Source: Acidimicrobiia bacterium
Lineage (GTDB): Bacteria > Actinomycetota > Acidimicrobiia > Acidimicrobiales > Poriferisodalaceae
Direction of reading: 5' to 3'
Assembly (NCBI GenBank): GCA_022820925.1
Contig: JAJEEO010000007.1
Location: forward strand, 62,001 to 126,000
DNA length: 64,000 nucleotides
Part shown: positions 56,620 through 64,000 of the stretch, in pieces
How positions within the stretch are numbered: the first letter of the stretch is position 1
Layout of the letters: each line of letters begins with the position of its first letter
Notes under the pieces: model-generated
Database searches by the model: none
What the model was told of the DNA's origin: nothing
Seen by the model: the letters and a program-made list of their open reading frames with translations, nothing else
Position numbers and translations under genes: made by a program

Positions 56620-58170
56620 TCAGTACCAGGCGTCGGGCACGGCCGCTTTGCGGTCTTCGACGAAGGCTTGCAGCTCGCGGTCGGCGGCGCCCTCGAGGGG
56701 TGGGGGCGGCTCGTAGTTGGCGAGGGTTTGCTTCCACTGCTGGTTCGCACGCTGGGCCATGTCGAGCGCACCCTCTTCTGACCACTGCTCGAACGAGCGG
56801 GTGTCGCACAGAGCGGCCTCGAAGTTGGCCGTCTCGAAGTTGGCGATGGTGTGGGCGGTTGCCAGGTAGTTGCCGCCCGGACCGGCTTCGCTGAACGCCT
56901 CGCCGCCGAGCGCGTTGCTGTCGACGGTCAGTCCTTCCATGAGGCGATGCAGCATGCCGCAGCGATCGGCATCCATCACGAACTTCTCGTACCCGAGCGT
57001 CAGCCCGCCTTCCAGCCAGCCCGCCGCCTGCAGGATGAAGTTCGCTCCGGCTAGCAGTCCCGGCGTCATCGCATCGGCTGATTCCTGCATGGCCTGGGCA
57101 TCGGCGATCTTCGAGGCCGTGTAGTGGCCGCCGCAGCGAAACGGCAGGCCGAGTCGCCGGGCGAGCTGGCCGATCGCGTAGGTGGCCAGCGTCGATTCGG
57201 CAGTGCCGAACGTGGGCGCTCCCGAGCGGAGATCCATCGTGGTCAGGAAGTTGCCGTAGATCATCGGCGAGCCAGGGCGCACAAGCTGGGTGAGCGCGAT
57301 GCCGGTCATGGCCTCGGCATGGGCCTGTGCGACCAGGGCCGGCTGGGTGACGGGCCCCATGCCCCCGCCGATGATGAACGGCGAGATCAGGCAGCCTTGG
57401 TTCGCCCGGGCGTAGGCCTTGAGCGCACCGCTCATCGTGGCGTCCCACACGAGCGGCGAGTTCACGTTCACGTTGCCCTGGATGACGCAGTGCGTGTCCA
57501 TGTACTCGACGCCGAACACGATGCGGGCCATCGCGATCGAGTCGTCGGCCCGCTCGGGCGCGGTCACTGCGCCCATGAACGGCTTGGCCGACCAGCGCAG
57601 GTGGGCATCCACCATGTCGAGGTGGCGCTTGTTGACCGGCACGTCGACCGGCTCGCACACCGTGCCGCTGCCGTGCGCCAGCCACGGCGACATCCAGGTC
57701 AGCTTCACGAAGTTCCGGAAGTCGTCGATGGTGGCATACCTTCGACCGCCATCCAGATCAGCGACGAACGGCGGGCCGTACGTCGGCGTGAAGATCACGT
57801 GATCGCCGCCGATCTCGATGCGCCGACCGTCGCGGCCCCACATGGAGAATTGGCGCGGGGCCGTCGAGCAGAGCTGCCGGGCCAAGCCCGGCTCGAAGCG
57901 AACCCGTACGCCGTCCACATTCGCCCCAGCGGACCGGAACAGCTCCAACGCCTCGTCGTCGCCACGGAACTCGACGCCGATCTCGGACAGGATCCAGTCG
58001 GCGTGCGCCTCGAGCCGTTCTAGCGCTGCATCATCGAGCAGCTCATAGGTGGGAATGCGACGGCGCGGCGTCACCTGCTCCGCAGATGGCAGCGGCGCAG
58101 CAGTGCGTGCCGCGACCCGGCTCGACCGACCCCGCCGTGTGCGGCGCTCGCTGCCGTTCCCGCCAGCCAT
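56620..58170 (-). CDS. MttB-family protein (trimethylamine methyltransferase-like, non-pyrrolysine)
   Basis: TIM-barrel protein of about 516 aa in the trimethylamine:corrinoid methyltransferase superfamily. Typical blocks: LERLEAHADWILSEIGVEFRGDD, SMWGRDGRRIEIGGDHVIFTPTYGP, IYGNFLTTMDLRSGAPTFGTAES and LPFRCGGHYTASKIADAQAMQES. No in-frame TAG interrupts it, so it belongs to the group lacking pyrrolysine, some of which demethylate glycine betaine, carnitine or proline betaine through a corrinoid protein. No corrinoid protein or activase gene is in the window, so its methyl acceptor is unclear. The basic N-terminus up to residue 40 could be over-extended. Confidence 0.85.
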   Translation of the reverse strand: MAGGNGSERRTRRGRSSRVAARTAAPLPSAEQVTPRRRIPTYELLDDAALERLEAHADWILSEIGVEFRGDDEALELFRSAGANVDGVRVRFEPGLARQLCSTAPRQFSMWGRDGRRIEIGGDHVIFTPTYGPPFVADLDGGRRYATIDDFRNFVKLTWMSPWLAHGSGTVCEPVDVPVNKRHLDMVDAHLRWSAKPFMGAVTAPERADDSIAMARIVFGVEYMDTHCVIQGNVNVNSPLVWDATMSGALKAYARANQGCLISPFIIGGGMGPVTQPALVAQAHAEAMTGIALTQLVRPGSPMIYGNFLTTMDLRSGAPTFGTAESTLATYAIGQLARRLGLPFRCGGHYTASKIADAQAMQESADAMTPGLLAGANFILQAAGWLEGGLTLGYEKFVMDADRCGMLHRLMEGLTVDSNALGGEAFSEAGPGGNYLATAHTIANFETANFEAALCDTRSFEQWSEEGALDMAQRANQQWKQTLANYEPPPPLEGAADRELQAFVEDRKAAVPDAWY

Positions 58171-58370
58171 CGGCACATTCTGGGCTACACCTCCGGTTCG
58201 CCGTGCCCGACGCCCACCATGGCACGGCTTGGCGCTGCCAGTCCGCATGTGCGCCGTTGTTTCGACGACACACGCAGGACCAGCCTGATCGACCCAAGAG
58301 AGCCTCGATCCCGCTGGCTACTGTGCTGTCGCTGCGCAACACAGCGACTGCTGAGCGAGAGGATGCCGAG

Positions 58371-59186
58371 ATGTCCGGCGGCTACGAGAACCTGAGCATC
58401 GATGCGCCCGCCGACGGCGTGACCCGCATCACCCTCAACCGGCCCGAGCGGCTGAATGCCCTCACGTACGGGCTCGTTGCCGACCTGCACAGCGCCCTCA
58501 GCGCGGTCGACAACGACCACGACACCCGCGCCGTTGTGCTCACCGGCGCCGGCCGCGGCTTCTGCGCCGGACTCGACCTCACCGGCTTCGGCGGCATCCC
58601 CGGCACCGAGGACCATGGCGCCGCTCAGCGCGGCATGGCCGTCCAGCAGGAGATCGCCGAGCTGGTTCACCACATGCGCGACGTGCGCCAGCCGATCATC
58701 GCCGCCGTCAACGGCGCGGCCGCCGGCGGCGGGTTTGCGCTCGCCTGCGCGTCCGACGTCCGCTACTGCGCCGAGACGGCCAAGTTCGGCACCGCCTTCG
58801 TGCGCCTCGGCATCTCGGGCTGCGACATCGGCGTGAGCTGGATGCTGCCCCGTCTCATCGGTGCCTCCCGGGCGTGGGAGCTGATGCTCACCGGCAGGGT
58901 CATCGACGCCGCCGAAGCCGACCGCATCGGGCTCGTCAGCGCCGTTGTCCCCGACGACGACCTCATGGACACCTGCCTCGATGTCGCCGCCGAGATCGCC
59001 GCCAACAGCCCCTTCGGCGTGTGGATGACCAAGGAAGTCATGTGGTCGAACCTCGAGATCGGCAGCCTGCGCGCCGGCATCGACCTCGAGAACCGCACCC
59101 AGATCATGTCCTCGCTGACCGAGGACAGCCGCGAGGCCATGGCGTCATTCCTCGAACGCCGCCAGGTCAAGTGGTCCAACCGCTGA
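58371..59186 (+). CDS. enoyl-CoA hydratase/isomerase family protein
   Basis: Crotonase-family enzyme of 271 aa: TRITLNRPERLNALTYGLVADL, oxyanion loops GRGFCAGLDL and NGAAAGGGFALACASDVRY, then AKFGTAFVRLGISGCDIGVSWMLPRLIGASRAWELMLTG. Where hydratases have Glu-Ile-x-Leu-Gly ahead of the second loop, it reads RLGISGCDIG, so the second catalytic Glu is missing, and isomerase or hydrolase action is as likely. ATG 58371 is taken; a GAGAGGATG sequence just upstream is in another frame. Divergent from the MttB-family gene and convergent with the Baeyer-Villiger gene. Confidence 0.88.
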   Translation: MSGGYENLSIDAPADGVTRITLNRPERLNALTYGLVADLHSALSAVDNDHDTRAVVLTGAGRGFCAGLDLTGFGGIPGTEDHGAAQRGMAVQQEIAELVHHMRDVRQPIIAAVNGAAAGGGFALACASDVRYCAETAKFGTAFVRLGISGCDIGVSWMLPRLIGASRAWELMLTGRVIDAAEADRIGLVSAVVPDDDLMDTCLDVAAEIAANSPFGVWMTKEVMWSNLEIGSLRAGIDLENRTQIMSSLTEDSREAMASFLERRQVKWSNR

Positions 59187-59231
59187 CCGCCGCAACCAGC
59201 CAGCAACAGGCTCGACCGGCCCGCCGCTCGG

Positions 59232-61151
59232 CTAGCCGGCGGGCTGGGCTACCTGATCCGGCTTGAACTCGAACAGGTACGGATCAAGCGATTCCTGCGC
59301 GGCAATGCGCCACTTGTGCCAGTAGCCGCCGCCGTAGTACGCCAAGCTGCCGGGCTCGGCGTCGCCATGACCGTTGTAATACGACAGGCAGTCGCGCAGC
59401 GGGGCTGTGGTGATGTCGGCCACGCGGCAGTGCTCGGCGTAATTCACCTCTGAGTCCTCGGTGATGTCCACCACGTTCCACGCCTTGTCGCGCATCTCGG
59501 TGAGCATCCAGACGATGTAGTCGCCGTGGGTGTCGATGGCATCGGTGAAGTTGAAGCTGCCGCCGCCGCCCTGCGGGCCCGACACGATGAACAGGTTCGG
59601 GAATCCATGGCTGTGCAGGCCCAGGAACGTCCGGGTGCCCTCGGTCTGCCACTTCTCGCTCAGCGTCACGCCGTCGCGGCCGCTGATCATGTTGAACGTC
59701 GAGGTCGCCATCCACTGGAACCCGGTGGCGTAGATCAGCACGTCGAGCGGGTACTCGATGCCCTCATGCACCACGCCCCGCTCGTTGATCTCCTGCACGC
59801 CCATCGGGGCAGTGTCCACCAGGTGCACATGGGGCATGTTGAACGTAGGCAGGTACTCGTCGTGGAAGGTGGGCCGCTTGCAGCCGTAGGGGTAGTAGGG
59901 CTTCAGCGCCTCGGCAGTCGCGGGGTCTTCCACTATCGCGTCCACCCGGGCACGGATCTGCTCCATGATCCGGAAGTTGGTGTTGAGCTGCTTCTGCACC
60001 AGCTCGTCGGGCGACAGCTTGCGAGCGTGCTGCTTGCGCTCCTTGAAGTCGTCGACCCGGCCGGCCAGGTAATCGTCATTGGCCTTGATCGCGGTGCGGC
60101 CCGACGAGATTCGGGAGAACCGCTTGCGCCGCGCCCGCGCCCAGCCGGGCTCCTTCGACCACTCGGCGATCTCCTCTGGGTCGGTCTCGCGCTGGTCGCG
60201 CACGTCGATCGACGACGGCGTCCGCTGGAACACGTACAGCTCGCCGACCACCTTGGCGATCTCGGGGATGACCTGCACGGCGGTGGCGCCGGTGCCGATG
60301 ATGCCCACCCGCTTGCCTTCGAGGTCGATGTTGTAGTCCCAGCGTGACGTGTGGAACGACTCGCCCGCGAAGCTCGCCATGCCGTCGATGCGGGCCAGCT
60401 TCGGGCTGGTGAGGATGCCGTTGGCCAGGATCACGTAGCGAGCCTTCATGGCGTCGCCGCGATCGGTGTAGACGGTCCAGCGGCCGGTCTCCTCGTCCCA
60501 CACGGTCGAGTCGACGGTGGTGTGGAACAGGCAGTGGTCGTAGAAGCCGAACTTGTCGGCCATCGCCTGGCAGTACTCGAGAATCTCGAAGCCCGAGGCG
60601 AACTTCATCGTGGGGATGTACTTCATCTCCTCGAGCAGCGGCAGGTAGCTGTACGACTCGACGTCGCAGGCGATGCCGGGGTAGCGGTTCCAGTACCAGG
60701 TGCCGCCGACGTCGCCGCCCTTCTCGCAGAAGCGCACGTCGGTGAAGCCGGCGCTGCTCAGCTTGTGCCACAGCAGCAGCCCGGCGAACCCGGCGCCGAT
60801 GCACAGCACCTCGCACTCGTCGTCGAGCGCCTCGCGCTCGATCGGCGGCTCGGAATAAACGTCGTCGAGGTAGCGCTTGAACTCGCCTTCCATGGCCATG
60901 TAGTCGGCAGCGCCCCGGCGCGCTTCCTTGAAGTCGCGGTACTTGGCCTGCTCTTCGGCGTTGAACACGGCGCCGGGCGGGGGAGGGGGCAGCTCCTTGA
61001 GATGCTCATCGGCGTTGACCGAGTAGCCCACGCCGTCGATCTTCTCTGACGCCTTCGCTGCTCGGGTGTTGAAGATCTTGCGACCCGTCTCCGGGTCGAT
61101 GCTGACCGCCGGACGAGCGTGCGAGGTCATTGTGGTCGGGCTGTCTGCCAT
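59232..61151 (-). CDS. Baeyer-Villiger-type flavin monooxygenase
   Basis: FAD/NADPH monooxygenase of 639 aa. First Rossmann motif CIGAGFAGLLLWHKL (119-124), Baeyer-Villiger fingerprint FAGESFHTSRWDYN (261-274, pattern FxGxxxHTxxW), and second Rossmann GIIGTGATAVQVI (284-296) ahead of VFQRTPSSIDVRDQR. DVGGTWYWNRYPGIACDVESYSYLP is the active-site stretch of the phenylacetone/cyclohexanone group. A 100-residue N-terminal extension before the FAD domain (including KELPPPPPGAVF) is longer than in cyclohexanone monooxygenase and matches the long subtype. It converts ketones to esters or lactones; the substrate is open. Single gene, divergent from the membrane protein gene. Confidence 0.92.
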   Translation of the reverse strand: MADSPTTMTSHARPAVSIDPETGRKIFNTRAAKASEKIDGVGYSVNADEHLKELPPPPPGAVFNAEEQAKYRDFKEARRGAADYMAMEGEFKRYLDDVYSEPPIEREALDDECEVLCIGAGFAGLLLWHKLSSAGFTDVRFCEKGGDVGGTWYWNRYPGIACDVESYSYLPLLEEMKYIPTMKFASGFEILEYCQAMADKFGFYDHCLFHTTVDSTVWDEETGRWTVYTDRGDAMKARYVILANGILTSPKLARIDGMASFAGESFHTSRWDYNIDLEGKRVGIIGTGATAVQVIPEIAKVVGELYVFQRTPSSIDVRDQRETDPEEIAEWSKEPGWARARRKRFSRISSGRTAIKANDDYLAGRVDDFKERKQHARKLSPDELVQKQLNTNFRIMEQIRARVDAIVEDPATAEALKPYYPYGCKRPTFHDEYLPTFNMPHVHLVDTAPMGVQEINERGVVHEGIEYPLDVLIYATGFQWMATSTFNMISGRDGVTLSEKWQTEGTRTFLGLHSHGFPNLFIVSGPQGGGGSFNFTDAIDTHGDYIVWMLTEMRDKAWNVVDITEDSEVNYAEHCRVADITTAPLRDCLSYYNGHGDAEPGSLAYYGGGYWHKWRIAAQESLDPYLFEFKPDQVAQPAG

Positions 61152-61291
61152 GGTCCGCCCCTCCTCGAAACCTAACCGATGTTAGATGAACCGACGGCTG
61201 CGATGTCCCGGCCGTGCGGCCTTGGGGGCACTGGGTTCTCGCGCTCGCGAGTGCACCGCGTCCGGGAATTCGTGACAGCCTTCGCAGCGGG

Positions 61292-63130
61292 ATGGAGCGT
61301 GACGCGCCGCGGGTCTTCGCATTGGCTGCAGTGGGAATGGGCGTCCTGCTCGCCGTGCTGGCGGTGCATCTGCGCATCGCAATCGCGGCCGGCGGGCCGG
61401 TGGCAGTGCCCGATGTTCCGGCATACCTGGGCGTCGCCCAATGGGTCGGCGGCGACGGGCTCGCGCTGGGCCACATCCCGTTCCAGCCGGGCTACGGGCT
61501 GCTGGTCGCGCCGCTGGTGGCCGTTGCACAGGTCTCGTTGCTGGATACGCAGGGCGAGGTGGTGCACTACCTCGCGCTGGTCGTCAACTCGCTGGCGGCG
61601 GTTGCCGCCGTGGTAGTGGCCGGCCGTCTCGGCCTCGTGGGCTCGCGCCGCTGGTGGGTGGCGGGTGCAGCGGGGCTGGTCGCAGCGGTCCATCCGTCGC
61701 TGTCGAGCGCCTCGCGGATCGCCTGGCCCGAGACCCTGCTCTCCTTGTTCGTGCTCATCGTGGCGCTCGCGGTGGCCTTCGCCGTGCTGCATGCCGGCTC
61801 CGCGACGAGCCAGCGGGCGTGGGCCCGTGCCGGGCTGTTCGCAACGCTGGCAGTGGCGCTGCATGCCCGCATGGTCGTGCTGGTGGTGGCTGTTGTGGCA
61901 ACGGCGCTGCTGTGCCGCATCGGCCGCCGTGCCTGGGCTGCCCTCTCCGTGGGATTGCTCACGGGCGGTGCAGCGACCGCCGCGGCGCTGACCCTCACCG
62001 ACACGTGGCCGGCGGAGCGTCTGAGCGAAGCTGCGCAGCTGGATCGCGGCGCCGAGCCGATCGCCACAGTGTCGGGGCAGCTGCTGGCCCTGGGCGGCGG
62101 CACGCTCGGCCTCGGCCTGATCGGCTTGATCACAGGCCTCGGATTGGCGACGGGACTCGTGCGCAGGCGGCCTGACGGTGATCTCGATGAGCCGCGCGCT
62201 TCGGCGTTGCCGACCGACGGATCGCGACCAAGCAGGGCGCCGGGGTTCACCGAACCGCTCACCGCGGCGCTGGTCTGCTTGGCGATTGGCGCGTTCGGGG
62301 CCGTGCTGCTCGGCGGTTGGACGCTGACTGGAAGCGCGCGTGCCGACGCGCTGCTGTACGGGCGCTATGTCGACCCGTGGGCGGTGCCGCTGGCCGTCGC
62401 CGCGCTGGCCTGGCTTGCGGCCCGGCAACGAAGCCGACCAGATGCATCGTCCTCGCTGTGGGCAAGCGCAGTCGTGGCAGTGGTCGCGTGCGCGGTGGTC
62501 GTCGGTGTTGCAGGCGGCTACGACGCTGCGCCGCGCCGCATCATGACTCTGTCATTCAGCTCGGCGTGGACGTGGCTCGATGAGCGCCTGAGCGCCGTGG
62601 CCGTGGCGGCGCTTGTTCTCACGCTCCTCGGCGTGTTGCTCGCAGCCGTGGCGCTGCGCAGCCACGCCGCGCTCGGCGTGTGCGTTGCCGCGGTGCTCGC
62701 GCTGGGAGCGGTCGCGACGGTCTCGAATCACCGCCACCTCGCCGATGTCGGTGCCGTCGCCCGAGACCAGGTCGTCTCGGCGAGCACCGTGTCCGACGCC
62801 ATCGACGACGGCCTGACGTGTCTTGCCCACGATCGGACATCGGTGCCCGAGTACGCACTGTGGCTGTACCGCCTCGAGCTGCCCGAGATCACTCACGAAC
62901 GCGTGCGGCTCGACGCCGGCGACCGACCCTGCTCGGAGCTGGTCATCGCCCACGATGACCTGGCGCAGCGCTGCACGAACGCCCGGCACCTCGTCGACGA
63001 ACCGGCCGCTTCGTGGGCGCTGTGGCATCTGCCCGAGCGCACCTGCATCGCCGCCCTGAACATGAGAGCGCAGACTGCCGGAGTAGCGTCGCACGATGGC
63101 TCTCACGACAGCGGCATCCGTACCGGCTGA
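61292..63130 (+). CDS. polytopic membrane protein, possible GT-C-type glycosyltransferase
   Basis: Integral membrane protein of about 612 aa with 10-12 hydrophobic helices and a hydrophilic C-terminal domain of about 115 residues with several Cys (GLTCLAHDR, GDRPCSEL, QRCTNARH). An acidic loop after the first helix (GPVAVPDVPAYLGVAQW) and HPSLSSASRIAWPETLL resemble GT-C transferases such as mannosyl- and arabinosyltransferases that use polyprenyl-phosphate sugars, but I cannot name a family with certainty. The start is uncertain; ATG 61292 lies directly before the first helix. It overlaps the DUF3179 gene by 35 nt. Confidence 0.7.
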   Translation: MERDAPRVFALAAVGMGVLLAVLAVHLRIAIAAGGPVAVPDVPAYLGVAQWVGGDGLALGHIPFQPGYGLLVAPLVAVAQVSLLDTQGEVVHYLALVVNSLAAVAAVVVAGRLGLVGSRRWWVAGAAGLVAAVHPSLSSASRIAWPETLLSLFVLIVALAVAFAVLHAGSATSQRAWARAGLFATLAVALHARMVVLVVAVVATALLCRIGRRAWAALSVGLLTGGAATAAALTLTDTWPAERLSEAAQLDRGAEPIATVSGQLLALGGGTLGLGLIGLITGLGLATGLVRRRPDGDLDEPRASALPTDGSRPSRAPGFTEPLTAALVCLAIGAFGAVLLGGWTLTGSARADALLYGRYVDPWAVPLAVAALAWLAARQRSRPDASSSLWASAVVAVVACAVVVGVAGGYDAAPRRIMTLSFSSAWTWLDERLSAVAVAALVLTLLGVLLAAVALRSHAALGVCVAAVLALGAVATVSNHRHLADVGAVARDQVVSASTVSDAIDDGLTCLAHDRTSVPEYALWLYRLELPEITHERVRLDAGDRPCSELVIAHDDLAQRCTNARHLVDEPAASWALWHLPERTCIAALNMRAQTAGVASHDGSHDSGIRTG

Positions 63131-64000
63131 CGTCCGCGCCGGTACGGCGGCCTGCGGCCGCCGGGATCGGTTCCTGCCGAAGTTCGCGGCCGTGCGAGGG
63201 CCCGGCGCCCGCGGGGTGCTGGTGCTGCTGGCGGCAGCACTCATGCTCGTCGCGCTCGGGTGTGCCGACAGCTCGTCCAGCGAGGAGCTGCCCGAGCCCG
63301 ACACCACCGAGGCAGCGAGCGCCGACAGCGCACCGGCGACAACTGCCGCAGCGGCGCCCCCGCCAACCACGCCAGCCGAGGTGATCGTCGACGTCAAGGT
63401 CATCCAGATCCCCGGCGGCCCGCGCGAGTCCACCGTCTCGGCGTTGCGCGAGGGCATGACTGCGCCGCTGCTGCCCGAACCGCTGGTGTCGCCCCTCGAT
63501 GTCCTGTCCGGCGGGCCGCCGCCCGATGGCATCCCTTCCATCGACGCACCGGAGTTCGAGCGGGCCACCGACGTCGGCTTCCTGCAGCCCCAGGAGGCCG
63601 TCGTCACGCTCACGCTCAACGGCGATGCCCGGGCCTACCCGGTGCAAGTGCTGCTGTGGCACGAGATCGTCAACGACACCGTCGGCGGCGAGCCGGTCAC
63701 CATCACCTACTGCCCGCTGTGCAACACCGCCATCGGGTACTACCGCCAGCTCGGCGATCGCATCTTCGACTTCGGCACCTCGGGCCGGCTCTACAACTCG
63801 GCGCTCGTCATGTACGACCGCCAGACCGAGAGCCTGTGGGCCCACTACACCGGGCAGGCCATCGCCGGCGCGCTCACCGGATCCCAGCTCGAGCTGATCC
63901 CGATGGCCACCGTGGCGTGGGAGACGTTTCTCGACGAGCACCCCAACGGCCTGGTGATGACACGTCCCGGCGGCTTCGGGCGCTCCTACGGCACCAACGC
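63096..64000 (+). CDS. DUF3179-family lipoprotein, cut by window end
   Basis: The frame from ATG 63096 runs open to the window end. A basic stretch, a hydrophobic helix GVLVLLAAALMLVALGCADSS (lipobox ALGC) and a Thr/Ala/Pro linker lead to a DUF3179 domain: GFLQPQEAVVTLTLNGDARAYPVQVLLWHEIVND, YCPLCNTAIGYYRQ, FGTSGRLYNSALVMYDRQTESLW. DUF3179 proteins are extracytoplasmic, of unknown chemistry, with the YCPLCN Cys pair a possible redox or metal site. It overlaps the membrane-protein gene, so both are likely co-transcribed. The C-terminal end lies outside. Confidence 0.85.
   Translation, partial: MALTTAASVPADVRAGTAACGRRDRFLPKFAAVRGPGARGVLVLLAAALMLVALGCADSSSSEELPEPDTTEAASADSAPATTAAAAPPPTTPAEVIVDVKVIQIPGGPRESTVSALREGMTAPLLPEPLVSPLDVLSGGPPPDGIPSIDAPEFERATDVGFLQPQEAVVTLTLNGDARAYPVQVLLWHEIVNDTVGGEPVTITYCPLCNTAIGYYRQLGDRIFDFGTSGRLYNSALVMYDRQTESLWAHYTGQAIAGALTGSQLELIPMATVAWETFLDEHPNGLVMTRPGGFGRSYGTN

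Noticed and set aside
56620..58170. Pyrrolysine-containing trimethylamine methyltransferase
   Set aside because: No in-frame TAG within the gene and no pyl genes in the window.

Overview
The window is high-GC, densely packed bacterial DNA. The gene mix points to an actinobacterium, probably an Acidimicrobiia-like or related free-living heterotroph. It holds luciferase-like flavin oxidoreductases, CaiB-type and two-subunit CoA-transferases, SnoaL, SRPBCC and ABM small folds, a Baeyer-Villiger monooxygenase, lipoproteins with Thr/Pro-rich linkers, many GTG/TTG starts and VapBC. The lineage is an inference from gene content; no rRNA, tRNA or marker gene is present to fix it. No CRISPR array or prophage is visible.

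Layout. 1-12.7 kb: catabolic and redox genes (flavin monooxygenase, FMN reductase, hydrolase, CoA-transferase pair, cupin, amidase, epimerase) mixed with envelope genes (SH3b protein, FxsA, a lipoprotein serpin beside an ADP-ribosylglycohydrolase). 12.8-24.4 kb: a surface protein with 14 RCC1-like repeats, CaiB transferase, acyl-CoA dehydrogenase-like enzyme, VapBC, twin lipoproteins, enoyl-CoA hydratase, a cupredoxin-like anchor protein, an LLM oxidoreductase and an MFS exporter. 24.4-32.7 kb: a six-gene minus-strand operon (SDR, enolase-superfamily enzyme, gamma-butyrobetaine-hydroxylase-like dioxygenase, SDR, Asp/Glu-racemase-like protein, YbaY-like lipoprotein), then a sarcosine-oxidase-like enzyme. 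This reads as a catabolic block, possibly for a quaternary amine or related acid.

33.8-54.1 kb is an accessory, defence-type island. In order it holds an AAA_14/DUF4143 ATPase, a Phd-ParE toxin-antitoxin pair, an orphan Phd antitoxin with a perfect operator-like palindrome, a decapitated ATPase, an orphan antitoxin, an XRE/ImmA-like regulator with a degenerate HExxH, a zinc-ribbon protein and a type I restriction system. In that system hsdM is intact, hsdS carries one in-frame TAA, and hsdR carries a one-base frameshift and a C-terminal AlbA_2/Schlafen-type domain. After it come a DNA methyltransferase + GHKL ATPase + PD-(D/E)xK nuclease operon, a dead IS481-type element, and a stand-alone reverse transcriptase followed 16 bp later by a HEPN-type putative RNase. 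The last two modules are visibly richer in A/T than the flanking metabolic genes.

54.2-64 kb returns to the host-like GC-rich style: SRPBCC and SnoaL proteins, an LLM oxidoreductase, an MttB-family protein without pyrrolysine, enoyl-CoA hydratase, Baeyer-Villiger monooxygenase, a large membrane protein, and a DUF3179 lipoprotein cut by the window end.

The best candidates for something undescribed are the reverse transcriptase/HEPN pair and the methyltransferase/GHKL ATPase/nuclease operon.
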